Origin: Candidatus Bruticola papionis
GTDB lineage: Bacteria; Vulcanimicrobiota; Xenobia; Xenobiales; Xenobiaceae
DNA length: 59,978 bases
Reading direction: 5' to 3'
Assembly (NCBI GenBank): GCA_002407045.1
Contig: DHKB01000013.1
Location: 226 to 60,203 of the forward strand
Under the pieces are notes generated by a model. The model had not been told where the DNA came from and ran no database searches. It worked only from the letters and a program-made list of their open reading frames with translations. Positions 44,029 to 53,006 of this stretch are shown in pieces; the first letter of the stretch is position 1; every line of letters begins with the position of its first letter. The position numbers were made by a program, and so were the translations under genes.

Positions 44029-46068
44029 TTAGACTACCGCTTGTGTTTCGAAGATCTGGCGATAGAGGCCATTTTTAGCCATAAGTTCGCTGTGCGAACC
44101 TTCTTCAGCTATCTTGCCAGCATTCATAACTACGATACGATCGGCGTGTCTAATAGTAGCTAAACGGTGAGCGATAACTAAGCAAGTGCGCCCTTTCATA
44201 GAGCGGTCGATAACTTCGGTTAAATTACTCTCAGCATTGGCATCTAAGCCGGAAGTATACTCGTCCAAAATTAAAATGTGCGGATTGTGCACTAAAGCTC
44301 GAGCTACAGCTAAACGCTGACGCTGACCGCCGGAAAGAGCTGAGCCGCGCTCACCCACGTTGGTATTTAAGCCTTCGGGGAATTTGGCAATAAATTCGTC
44401 GGCGCCAGACATAGTGATAGCTTCTTTGATTTCAGCATCACTGGCATTTAAGTTGCCATAACGCACATTTTCGTAAATTGTATCGCGGAAAAGGATCGAC
44501 TCTTGGAAGACGATACCAATTTGCGAGCGCAATGAATCTAAAGTGACTTTGCTAATATCGTAGCCATCAATCTTAATTTTACCTGAGTCGGGAGCATAGA
44601 AACGCTCCAACATATTGACCAAAGTGGATTTGCCCGATCCATTGGTACCGACAATAGCTACAAATTCGCCGGGCTTAATTTTTAAGTTAACCTTATCCAA
44701 AACAGGCTTGTCTTCTTCGTAAGCAAAAGAGACATTTTCGAACTCGATTTTGCCTTTAACTGGAGGCAACTTAATGGCATCGGGACTGGAAGTTTCGGGA
44801 GCGGAATCGATAATTTCGAAAGCACGTACAGCGGCAGCAGCGGAGTTTTGGCAACTGCCATAAAAAGTAGAAAGTACCGACAGAGGGTGACTAGTCATAG
44901 CCATAAGAGCCCAATATTCGGTCATTTGGGAGAAGCTGACTTGGCCTTGCAAAATACGAGTAGCGCCAAACCAAACGATAATAATAATGCCGATAATGCC
45001 CAAAAATTCCACAACAGGTGCTTGCAAGGATTGTACTTGCACAACTTTCATTTGGGCGGCATAGTTGTCTTCATTGCGATTTAAGAAGCGCTTATATTCG
45101 TAATCTTCGCGGCTGTTGGCTTTAACAACTTTAATAGCTGAAACATTTTCGAATTGTAAAGCTGAAAGATCGGCTAGGCGAGCCTGTAATTTGCTGGTTT
45201 TTTGGCCAATCTTGGCGCCAAAATTGCTAATGGCGATAGCTACCATGGGGCTAATAAGCAAAACCACGATAGTCATTTGCCAATCGCGCCAGAACATCCA
45301 GACAAAGCAACCAATTACCATTAAGGAGTTTTTAGTGAATTCAGAAAGTAAGCCAAAAACACCCGAAGCGGTAATAACGTCGGTAGTAGAGCGGGAGAGC
45401 ACTTCACCGGAACGCATTTTGTCAAAAAACTTAATAGGCAAACGCTGCAGAGAACAAAAAACGTTGTTGCGGAAATCGCGTATAGCCAATTGACCACACT
45501 GATCGGTACAATATTTCTGGAAATAGGTACAAACGCCCATTACTGCCATAACAATTAAAAACAGCAAACAGACGTAATTGAGCGTCATAAAAGGATCGCG
45601 CCCATCGTCGTAGCTAAAAAACTTGTTGAAAGCCGCTTCCTGAGCACTAATTTTTGTATTTTCGCCAGAACGACCGCTGTCAACAGGTCCAGAACCAGCT
45701 TCAACTAGTTTATCTATTGATCTATCTATATCAGCTTTCGAGGCCTCAGACTCAGCACCATTTCCAGATGAATTGGTGGCGCTTGCTGCAAGCTGTCCCT
45801 GCCCTTGTTTAGCTTTTTCGCCATAAGGAGTAATGCCTTTTTCTCTAAGCTTTTGCTCTTGATTGCTAGGCGCTGGCTCTACCATTGCAGCTATAGTTGG
45901 ACTGCCTTTAGACATAAGCTCCATAATCCAACCTACAAATTTAGCTTGACACAGACGAGTACCTGTAGATAACAAGTTAAAAAGCAGCGCTATAACGACA
46001 ATTTTCCAATAAGGCAAGAGATATTTGAGAACTCGTCCCAAAGTCTTGACTAAATTCTTAAAGCTCAC
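44029..46068 (-). CDS. MsbA-type ABC exporter with a ~95-residue periplasmic insert
   Basis: From GTG 46068 this is 679 residues (TTG 46119 would add 17). One TMD and one NBD: Walker A GTNGSGKST, signature SALSGGQRQR, Walker B ILILDEYTSGLD, switch HRLAT. These are the features of lipid/lipid A flippases and multidrug exporters. A hydrophilic, Ser/Gly/Lys-rich insert sits between TM1 and TM2 (about residues 72-168 of the long form), a place that faces the periplasm. Usual MsbA is ~580 residues, so the extra length is this insert. LPS genes elsewhere in the window suit an MsbA role; other substrates cannot be excluded. It lies inside a tandem duplication whose second copy has lost this gene. 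Confidence 0.85.
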   Translation of the reverse strand: MSFKNLVKTLGRVLKYLLPYWKIVVIALLFNLLSTGTRLCQAKFVGWIMELMSKGSPTIAAMVEPAPSNQEQKLREKGITPYGEKAKQGQGQLAASATNSSGNGAESEASKADIDRSIDKLVEAGSGPVDSGRSGENTKISAQEAAFNKFFSYDDGRDPFMTLNYVCLLFLIVMAVMGVCTYFQKYCTDQCGQLAIRDFRNNVFCSLQRLPIKFFDKMRSGEVLSRSTTDVITASGVFGLLSEFTKNSLMVIGCFVWMFWRDWQMTIVVLLISPMVAIAISNFGAKIGQKTSKLQARLADLSALQFENVSAIKVVKANSREDYEYKRFLNRNEDNYAAQMKVVQVQSLQAPVVEFLGIIGIIIIVWFGATRILQGQVSFSQMTEYWALMAMTSHPLSVLSTFYGSCQNSAAAAVRAFEIIDSAPETSSPDAIKLPPVKGKIEFENVSFAYEEDKPVLDKVNLKIKPGEFVAIVGTNGSGKSTLVNMLERFYAPDSGKIKIDGYDISKVTLDSLRSQIGIVFQESILFRDTIYENVRYGNLNASDAEIKEAITMSGADEFIAKFPEGLNTNVGERGSALSGGQRQRLAVARALVHNPHILILDEYTSGLDANAESNLTEVIDRSMKGRTCLVIAHRLATIRHADRIVVMNAGKIAEEGSHSELMAKNGLYRQIFETQAVV

Positions 46069-46240
46069 AATAAATACGCTTTCTAATATTTTTGCATTCC
46101 CTGAAGACAAACGCCCCAAAAGTCTACAACATAGCCGCCCTTTGTCAAGAAGAAGTCAGCCTTTGGCAGGTATTTTTAAGCTCAGTTTGCTAATAAGCGG
46201 CCATGTTTCGTTTTAAGTTGAAACTAGCCACGAAAAAACA

Positions 46241-46297
46241 TAAGCGCCGCTTACCGAGCTTGTGAAAATAAATTCACAACTAGGTAGCGGCGCTTTT
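46241..46297 (-). terminator. Terminator hairpin of duplication unit 2
   Basis: This is the second copy of the hairpin at 42799, with the same outer and inner stems and a single-base loop change. It terminates gene X. Confidence 0.8.
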
Positions 46298-46300
46298 ATG

Positions 46301-47164
46301 TTAATCATGCATATCAAACAAATTGTGTCGGCGGACAATGTCTTCAAAAATAGCTAATTTTTGCAGTTCTATCGGTAAATGGCTATATTTCCCCTCACGG
46401 TGAGCCCGAGCAAATTCTCTTAAAATCATCAGCTTGCGTTTTCCTGTCAGAAAATATCTGTCGACAAATAACCGCCAATATTTGCGAGGGTGGCCCAGAA
46501 CAGGCTTAATAGACTTTCCTGCAAGAAAATATCTGGTAGCAAATTGCCTATGTCTTTGTTTTTCGAAAAGAAGATCTTTTATAAATGTGTAAAAAGTTTG
46601 CATTGTCCAAAAGTATTTCCGTGGGTGTACTCTACTAAAGTCAGCTTTTATTCTGGACTTACAAAACATACAAAAGTATCTTTCTAAAACGGTACTGTTA
46701 GTACCAATTCCCCCACCGCTAAGTCCATAACGTCCGCTCCAAGCAGCCGCAAACATAACTTTGTATTTACGGAAAAACTCCCGGGCTTTCTCAACCATTT
46801 GCACATGAGTATGCAAATCATCTGAAGCTAAATCTCCATAATAGTTGTAATTGCCACATAATTCCAAAATTCCGCATTTACAACTGAATTTTCTATATTT
46901 GGAGTGGCCCCTAAAATTTTTATAACCTACTTCCCAATAGACAGTAACCCTTATACCATACTTCTTTACTTCCGGTGGAGCCCAATTAAATAAAAAGGAA
47001 AAGTTAATATTATCAGTTTTTACTTCGTCACCTAAAAGTAAATAGCCATCGTCATAATAAAAATCAGGATCATCCATAGTGCCACAATCATAATAAAAAT
47101 CTTCTTCGGGAGCACTATAACAAAAATGTTTTTCAAGTAGGGCTCGGCCCTCTTCTGGCTTCAT
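46301..47164 (-). CDS. Gene X, intact copy: unrecognised Cys-containing protein
   Basis: From ATG 47164 (AGAGGAT at a good distance) this is 287 residues. I do not recognise the family. Visible features are an acidic Tyr/Asp-rich start (DFYYDCG, DPDFYYDDGY), paired Cys (SCKCGILELCG; YFCMFC), and a core AREFFRKYKVMFAAAW shared with gene Y. The C-terminal half is basic. No signal peptide or membrane segment. A broken copy sits in unit 1. Cytosolic paralogues kept in tandem suggest adaptive or immunity-like roles, but this is speculation. Confidence 0.75.
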   Translation of the reverse strand: MKPEEGRALLEKHFCYSAPEEDFYYDCGTMDDPDFYYDDGYLLLGDEVKTDNINFSFLFNWAPPEVKKYGIRVTVYWEVGYKNFRGHSKYRKFSCKCGILELCGNYNYYGDLASDDLHTHVQMVEKAREFFRKYKVMFAAAWSGRYGLSGGGIGTNSTVLERYFCMFCKSRIKADFSRVHPRKYFWTMQTFYTFIKDLLFEKQRHRQFATRYFLAGKSIKPVLGHPRKYWRLFVDRYFLTGKRKLMILREFARAHREGKYSHLPIELQKLAIFEDIVRRHNLFDMHD

Positions 47165-47265
47165 ATTAATATCCTCTCTAATGCAATTGCTATAAAATAC
47201 GGGGCCCGAAACAAAGTTTCGGGCCCCCAACCAAAGGCCAAAGCACAACAAAGAATCTCGTAAAA

Positions 47266-47877
47266 CTAGACTCTACTCTTGTCTTCGTATAAATTAAAAA
47301 GGTTGTTGTTGCGGACTATATTTTCAAGAAGCTTCACTTTTTCAGATTCGTCGCTAATGCCTTTACGCGCTTTCACTTCCCGATAGAAGCAGTCTTTCAC
47401 AACCGATCTAGTCTTTTCTTTTATGAATTTGTCTAAAAGCTCCTCAAATGTCAAGCAGCCACAGAAGTACTCACTAACATCCTTGCATTCCAAAGCATAC
47501 TCCCAAGCGGCAGCAAACAGCACTTTATACTTTTTGCAAAACTCCCTCGCCTGACGTATCTTTTTAGCAGATACATGTTTGGATCCGGAACTAGGAAAAT
47601 ATTTATAGTCTCCGTGAAGCCACATATACCCGGAATCACTCTCAGAGGAAATTTTACTAGGATTCCAAAATATCTTCGTCCTTATGGTGTGCTGGTTATT
47701 TTCCCTAGGAGATACCCAAAAGGAAAAATCAAGCCCCTTGTGCTTCTCTCCTTCCACATCTTCAACGGAAACTGCTTGCCCAAGGACATTGTCTTCAAGT
47801 AAGACATAAAGTCTATCTACAGGGCAATCATCAAGGGATTCACTAACAGAATGTTCGTAATTTGAAAATAAGAGCAT
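47266..47877 (-). CDS. Gene Y, divergent paralogue of gene X
   Basis: The 203-residue protein shares with X the segments DFSFWVSP (X: NFSFLFNW), the AREFCKKYKVLFAAAW core, a YFCGC motif, and a similar ending (LENIVRNNNLFNLYED; X: FEDIVRRHNLFDMHD). It is otherwise quite different and shorter. The function is unknown. It lies 101 bases upstream of gene X on the same strand. Only its last ~40 bases remain in unit 1. Confidence 0.7.
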   Translation of the reverse strand: MLLFSNYEHSVSESLDDCPVDRLYVLLEDNVLGQAVSVEDVEGEKHKGLDFSFWVSPRENNQHTIRTKIFWNPSKISSESDSGYMWLHGDYKYFPSSGSKHVSAKKIRQAREFCKKYKVLFAAAWEYALECKDVSEYFCGCLTFEELLDKFIKEKTRSVVKDCFYREVKARKGISDESEKVKLLENIVRNNNLFNLYEDKSRV

Positions 47878-48454
47878 GGGCAGCCATGCCTCCCAAATTA
47901 TAAATTTATGCCACTGCCGACGAGGTTAATCTCTTCTTTACTATTTCTAATCTATCTTGAATTTCTACTAATATCTTGGTGCCCTGGGTATCTCTCGACA
48001 CCCTGGCTATGCATTCTAATTTTTATCTAAAATACTTAATCTCGATATGGTACTTTTTTTTCTAAATAAGCTCCTCGACGGAAGCATATGTCAGTATATA
48101 AGCAAACACTTTAACTGCTGTCAATAGATACTATTTTTATCCATAAAGCATAAAAAAGTCCTTCATTATGATATTAAGCGAAGGGCTTTTAAAAGTAACC
48201 GCTCTAAAAATATAAAAAATATTGCCTTTAAATTGAAGCGGCCATACAGCGTAGAAGCTGGAAGTTTCATGGACAGACTCGATAAGAAGAAGTCGGCCTT
48301 TGGCAGGTATTTTTAAGCTTGATCTGCCAATAAGCGAGCATGTTTCGTTTAAAGTTGGCTCGAGCCGTTTTGTTAGCTGCCGTCGTGTTTGTGGCTGTGC
48401 AGCTTTACTTTATCTTTACGAGCAAAATTGTAATTTAAAACCAGCTATTTGAGA
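47878..48454. other. Intergenic scar region of unit 2
   Basis: These 577 bases hold the AT-rich promoter region of gene Y, the degraded exporter terminator, the exporter deletion scar and the copied exporter leader. The only possible gene is the 32-codon frame listed separately. Confidence 0.6.
48340..48438 (+). CDS. Possible 32-residue membrane peptide or signal-peptide relic
   Basis: ATG 48340 to TAA 48438 encodes a Lys/Arg-rich start followed by a long hydrophobic stretch (VLLAAVVFVAVQLYFIFT). The first codons (ATGTTTCG) also occur in unit 1 at 46203, where the frame is cut off by the unit 2 boundary. It may be a small membrane protein, or the surviving start of a gene once divergent from the exporter. 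No strong ribosome site. Low confidence. Confidence 0.3.
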   Translation: MFRLKLARAVLLAAVVFVAVQLYFIFTSKIVI

Positions 48455-49396
48455 CTATAACTCTTGACTCGGCAGATTTTTTATACCTTGCAAAAATTTT
48501 TCTTCGCTGATAATAGCTAAGCTATAACCTTGCTCAATCATTTGCTTAGCTTTTTTCTCTTTAGCTGAAGTAACAGTTTTGAGAGTGCCTTGCTTATTGC
48601 CTACTACCAGATAATCAGTATCTAATTGCACCGAATTATAGACTATGCCGCCAGTTTCTTCTATCATTTTCGTTACCGAAGAACGCGATCCATAAGAGAA
48701 TTTACCAGTAAGACAATAGCGCACACCAGCTTGGCCGATTTTGGGCAAAGGGCATGCATTAGCTTGTCCGGAAGCTATTAAAGCAGTAGCTAAAGTATTA
48801 GTAAGAGGACGACGAAATTCGTGAAAATCGGCCGCGATCAACTCGCCATCTTCCAGCAATTTTTGCAACAAACAGCGACAAGCAACTACATCGGAAAAAG
48901 CGTCGTGGTGCTTAAGCATATTGATATGATAATATTTGCATAAGGCAGCTAACCCAAAACCATAACTGTTAGGATCTTCCTCCAGAAGCGCTTTCTTTCT
49001 TGATTTACCAGCTCGTTCAGGCAAAAGACGTTTAGCTAAAAGCATAGTGCAAAGATAAGGCCAGTTGTTGTCCAACCTAATATTATACCTTTCCAAAGAG
49101 GCATTTAAAGCTGAAACATCAAAAATAGCGTTGTGAGCCACTAAAACGGTGTTTAGGCAATGTTCTTTTACTGTAGGCCAATATTGAGCAAAAGTAGGAG
49201 CATTTTTTACATCGCTATACTCTATACCATGTACTCCCACACAAACAGGAGAAAACTTCTCTTGGGGATTTATCAAAGACGAAGCTTCAAAAACAACTTG
49301 ACCATCAAGAACTTCTTGAATAGCAATTTGGCAAATAGAATCGGAATGGAAATTAGCCAACTCGACATCAATAACCGTATAATGATTGAGTTCCAT
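48455..49396 (-). CDS. DEDDh exonuclease with C-terminal BRCT domain
   Basis: The 313-residue protein has a DnaQ-like 3'-5' exonuclease (about 1-185). The catalytic acids are in VIDVELA (Asp and Glu), AHNAIFD and the HDAFSD exo III motif. A BRCT domain follows (about 225-300, VRYCLTGKFSYGSRSSVTKMIEETGG). Such fusions resemble the epsilon-like proteins implied in repair; the substrate is not known. It is close to the end of a divergent small frame and not in an obvious operon. Confidence 0.88.
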   Translation of the reverse strand: MELNHYTVIDVELANFHSDSICQIAIQEVLDGQVVFEASSLINPQEKFSPVCVGVHGIEYSDVKNAPTFAQYWPTVKEHCLNTVLVAHNAIFDVSALNASLERYNIRLDNNWPYLCTMLLAKRLLPERAGKSRKKALLEEDPNSYGFGLAALCKYYHINMLKHHDAFSDVVACRCLLQKLLEDGELIAADFHEFRRPLTNTLATALIASGQANACPLPKIGQAGVRYCLTGKFSYGSRSSVTKMIEETGGIVYNSVQLDTDYLVVGNKQGTLKTVTSAKEKKAKQMIEQGYSLAIISEEKFLQGIKNLPSQEL

Positions 49397-49429
49397 ACTT
49401 TATTTACGTCCCATAATTAAAGAGAAAAT

Positions 49430-50086
49430 TTACTTACTGACTGAGTCTAGAAGATCGTTCAAATTGCGCATAACTTTTTCCATACCCATAGATTGATTAG
49501 AAACGACGCAACGACGCATGGTATTGCCCTTTTTGAAATCATTGATAGTAGATTCAACTTCTTCGAGTGGCTCAATAAATTTTATACTCAGATTGTGCAA
49601 AAAGATTAAACCAGCCACAAAATTCATAGCTGCCATAAAGACAATTCCCCAAGCTCCAGTACGTCCCATATGTTCAGCTTGCTTGATAGAATTGTGCATA
49701 GCTCTCTGATTGAGTCTTTCCAGTTGCACAATAGCATCGACCACTATATTAAATTCTAGCTTTTTTCTCTCAAAAGCAGCTTGGTAATTTTGCCTAATAA
49801 TATCTATATAGTTTTGCTCTCCCTTCTCGCTGACACAATTTTCCGCTTCTCGCAAAAAATGCTCAAATTTAGGTTGGGCTTTAACCCTGCGGATAAGTCC
49901 GCTATTCTCTTGAGTGAGCATAGCCATCATGCCCATAGAAGCATGGATCGTTGTTTCATTATTGGCCATTACCGCTTCTATGGAAGGCAACATGCGAGCA
50001 AAAATCCAAATGCAGCAGTAAGCTACTGCCAAATTGAAAAGTATAAAGCACCAAATGCTTATTTTAATCGATTTTGCAATTCTCAT
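49430..50086 (-). CDS. Two-TM HAMP-like membrane protein without output domain
   Basis: The 218-residue protein has TM1 (about 8-30), a helical extracytoplasmic domain of about 110 residues, TM2 (about 143-165), then a HAMP-like segment (FIEPLEEVESTINDFKKGN) and a short helical tail. That is the front half of a chemoreceptor or sensor kinase with no kinase or signalling domain. It sits 34 bases downstream of trkH on the same strand, so it may act with the potassium system. Its role is unknown. Confidence 0.65.
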   Translation of the reverse strand: MRIAKSIKISIWCFILFNLAVAYCCIWIFARMLPSIEAVMANNETTIHASMGMMAMLTQENSGLIRRVKAQPKFEHFLREAENCVSEKGEQNYIDIIRQNYQAAFERKKLEFNIVVDAIVQLERLNQRAMHNSIKQAEHMGRTGAWGIVFMAAMNFVAGLIFLHNLSIKFIEPLEEVESTINDFKKGNTMRRCVVSNQSMGMEKVMRNLNDLLDSVSK

Positions 50087-50120
50087 ATCTTTTTATCCTT
50101 CGCCAAAGCCAACTTTCACA

Positions 50121-52154
50121 CTAGGTTAAAGGAATATGCTCTTGAGGATACCCAACTTCGTGTTTAACAGATTTATCGTCGGCCATAACAGCAAAGATGG
50201 AAATAGGCCCAATTCTGCCACAGAACATCGTGAACATGATAATAATTTTGCCTATCTCGTCTAGCTGACAAGTAGCCCCTAAACTTAGTCCTACAGTTCC
50301 AAGGGCTGAAACCGCCTCAAAAAGCAACAATTTAGGAGCAATAGTTTGTGTCATAAAAAGCAAAATCAAGGCCGCAGTTAAAGTAAGCATAAAAGCTACC
50401 AAAATAGTTATAGTGCGCCTAACCACATCATGTGGCACCAAACGACGGCGGCATACGACTTCCTTTTCTTGGTTTAAATCAGTCCAAAAAGCCAAAAACA
50501 TGATGGCTACCGTAACAGTTTTCATACCACCAGCAGTACCTCCGGGGCAACCGCCTATAAGCATAAAAACGAGAGTCATAAGCGTACTCAACGGACTTAA
50601 AGTACTAACATCGACCGCATTGAAACCTGCCGTTCGCCCTACAGCCGAAAGGAAAAAAGCGTTATGTAATTTATCCCAAGGAGCTAACTGAGTAAAAATG
50701 CCATTCCATTCCAAAGTAAGATAAGCGATAGTCCCTAAGAGCAATAGTAAAGCCGTAGTTACCAAAGCTAAAAAGCTGGCCAAAGAGATATGACGACGCC
50801 TAAACCATAAGGGCAAAGCCAGAAAAGTTAAAGGCGACATGCCTCCACAGATAACTAAAATAGCTACCGTATACAATATGCCAGGAGTATGAACATAATT
50901 TACCAAATTGCCGCTTTCTGGAGTCATGCCAGCATTACAAAAAGCAGAAATAGCCATGAAGGCGGCTTTGCCAAAAGCTTCGGAAAAAGGCATGCCCTGC
51001 CCTATTAAGCAAGCGGTCATTACCGAAGCGCCAATACTTTCTAAAACGAATACGTAAATAACGATAATGTAAAGAGAGCGCATAAGGTTGGGGCCGCTTT
51101 CCGTTTCTGAAAGCGAAGCTAGCAAACGTTCGTGACGCAAACTGAGTCTGCGTCCCATAGCATGCATAGCTAAAGAGGCTGTACCCATCATACCTAAACC
51201 GCCCAGCTGTACTAAAATAGCCAAAAAGACCTTGCCATAAACGGTAAAATCATGTTCTAAGTCCAAGCAAGTTAAGCCAGTAACACAAGAAGCGCTTACA
51301 GCCATAAAAGCAGCGTCGATATAATTTAAGCTGCGACATGAGGAAATGGGCAAATAAAGTAAAACGGAACCGACTGTGCAAAGAAGCACAAAAGTCAACA
51401 GCAAGAAACGGGCCGGACGATTGAGGAAAAAGTCTACACCGAAATCTTCGCGCAACTTCAAATTGCCATAACTATTGACAAAAAAGATGTCCAAGAAAAC
51501 CGTTAAAGCCAAACAAGTGACAGTAAGCCAAGTTCCCTTAGCGATAAAACTTAAGCAAATAGAAAAAAAGCAAACTAGAACTATAGTTTTGGGCAAACGC
51601 GATTTAAGCTTCAGCGACCATTTATAAAATATCAATTGGCAAATTAATCCACCGCAAGCACATAAGGATAGCCCTAGTTGGTTATCTAAACCACATAAAA
51701 ACCAAGTAATAAAAAATAGACCAGCAAAGCCACCTACAGCGCCGCCAATAGATTCTATTCCCTCTTGCTTAGAGTATTTAGCTTGCGTTTTCTCATGGCC
51801 TTGATAATGGACGACAGCGTTAACCAAAATAGAAACGGCTACAAAAACTGTCAGAGCCGAAAAAGGATCGCTAAAAAGGTAACGCCCGGCGGCACCGACG
51901 CAAGCTAAAGCATCGGCTAAAGCTAAGTATTTACCCAAGCGAGGATATCTATCCCAAAAAAGCCCAACAAGAACTGTAAGTATAAGTGTAAAGACAGCAC
52001 AAGTGCTTCTAAAAAGGGACATTGAGCCATCATCTAAATCGAGTCCCAAAAAGATAAAAGCTAGCGGAGCTAAAGTCATAGCTGCGCTGCTAAAAGCAGA
52101 ACCACTGGCCGCTTCACCGAAACGATTGTATATGGCCGCAACTTTATTTAGCAT
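50121..52154 (-). CDS. trkH: Trk-type potassium uptake protein TrkH with N-terminal membrane extension
   Basis: The 677-residue membrane protein has the four P-loop selectivity filters of TrkH/KtrB: ASCVTGL, FCNAGMT, GRTAGFN and LGTVGLS. An extra N-terminal membrane region of about 220 residues (six to seven TM) comes before the channel part; typical TrkH is ~480 residues. It conducts K+ (or Na+-coupled K+) inward under control of the TrkA protein encoded 12 bases upstream. Confidence 0.92.
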   Translation of the reverse strand: MLNKVAAIYNRFGEAASGSAFSSAAMTLAPLAFIFLGLDLDDGSMSLFRSTCAVFTLILTVLVGLFWDRYPRLGKYLALADALACVGAAGRYLFSDPFSALTVFVAVSILVNAVVHYQGHEKTQAKYSKQEGIESIGGAVGGFAGLFFITWFLCGLDNQLGLSLCACGGLICQLIFYKWSLKLKSRLPKTIVLVCFFSICLSFIAKGTWLTVTCLALTVFLDIFFVNSYGNLKLREDFGVDFFLNRPARFLLLTFVLLCTVGSVLLYLPISSCRSLNYIDAAFMAVSASCVTGLTCLDLEHDFTVYGKVFLAILVQLGGLGMMGTASLAMHAMGRRLSLRHERLLASLSETESGPNLMRSLYIIVIYVFVLESIGASVMTACLIGQGMPFSEAFGKAAFMAISAFCNAGMTPESGNLVNYVHTPGILYTVAILVICGGMSPLTFLALPLWFRRRHISLASFLALVTTALLLLLGTIAYLTLEWNGIFTQLAPWDKLHNAFFLSAVGRTAGFNAVDVSTLSPLSTLMTLVFMLIGGCPGGTAGGMKTVTVAIMFLAFWTDLNQEKEVVCRRRLVPHDVVRRTITILVAFMLTLTAALILLFMTQTIAPKLLLFEAVSALGTVGLSLGATCQLDEIGKIIIMFTMFCGRIGPISIFAVMADDKSVKHEVGYPQEHIPLT

Positions 52155-52166
52155 AGCTCACTACTT

Positions 52167-52832
52167 TTAGCGAAAGTTTTTCTGTAACTCGGCAATGGCC
52201 CGTTCGTTGGAGACGATAATCAGTCTATCGTCAGCCCTTAAAGGCACGCTTGGGTTGGGATGGATAATTTTCGAAGGATCTTCGGAACTGCGAATGCCAG
52301 CTACCATAACTTCAAAGCGCTTAGGCAATTCCAATTCTATCAAGTTTTTGCCTACCATACCTGGTTGCACTCTAATTTCGGTCAACAAGCAGTCATCTCC
52401 CAGATCTGTATCTACTACCATATTGCGGTTGATTAAACGCGTAGCAAAACGACGTCCAAATTCACGTTCGGGATTGATTACTAAATTGGCTCCCACAGCT
52501 TTAAGAATACGCTTATGCACGGAGTCACGCGCTCGAGCTACGATAAAAGGAGCTCCCAATTGGCTCAGTAAAGCGGTGCAAATAATCGAATCTTCTTTAG
52601 AACTATCGCCAATAGCACAAACGGCTGCGTCGCGCTTAGAAGGCTCGAGCCTAGACATATCAGTTTCGTCAGTAACCCTAATTTGCATAGCGTCGGCGAC
52701 AAAAAGGGAAGCTTCTTCCACCAAAGCCAAATTGCGATCCACGGCCAAAACTTCGACACCTTTTTCGGAAAGTGTTCTAGCCAAGGACATGCCGAATTGT
52801 CCTAAACCTATAATAAGAATCTGCTGGCCCAT
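52167..52832 (-). CDS. trkA: Trk/Ktr potassium channel regulator (single RCK subunit)
   Basis: The 221-residue protein has one RCK-N Rossmann domain (IIGLGQFGMSLARTL, about 5-19; acidic Asp at the end of strand 2) and one RCK-C/TrkA-C domain (about 135-221). This KtrA-type single-repeat form binds nucleotide and gates TrkH. It is the first gene of a trkA-trkH-HAMP-protein unit. Confidence 0.93.
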   Translation of the reverse strand: MGQQILIIGLGQFGMSLARTLSEKGVEVLAVDRNLALVEEASLFVADAMQIRVTDETDMSRLEPSKRDAAVCAIGDSSKEDSIICTALLSQLGAPFIVARARDSVHKRILKAVGANLVINPEREFGRRFATRLINRNMVVDTDLGDDCLLTEIRVQPGMVGKNLIELELPKRFEVMVAGIRSSEDPSKIIHPNPSVPLRADDRLIIVSNERAIAELQKNFR

Positions 52833-53006
52833 AGAAATATTCCCTTCACAGCTACAACTAAAAAAGAAAATTATATTATATATCCGAGCAGTTTTTGTCG
52901 TGTAAATCGCTACACCTTTCTAAAGAGGAGAGCTGTTTAGGCTAAATAGAAAACCCTTAAAGCAAGCGGCAGGAAAAGAATAGCGCTTAATGGGAAATAT
53001 TACTCT

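Larger units (their letters stand above)
42801..46241. repeat. Tandem duplication, unit 1
   Basis: Unit 1 contains in order: terminator hairpin, broken gene X, Y remnant, terminator, exporter gene, and a short region upstream of the exporter. Homology to unit 2 starts at AAGCGCCGCTTACC (42801 and 46242) and resumes at 46147 against 48284. Unit 2 begins exactly where unit 1 ends, as expected for a head-to-tail duplication. Confidence 0.85.
46242..48357. repeat. Tandem duplication, unit 2 (exporter lost)
   Basis: Unit 2 contains the terminator hairpin, intact X, intact Y, a degraded exporter terminator (48151-48190), a ~93-bp scar, and a copy of the sequence just upstream of the exporter start (48284-48357 against 46147-46222). 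The exporter (~2.1 kb) is missing between the last two. The decay of its terminator fits loss of function. Confidence 0.85.
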
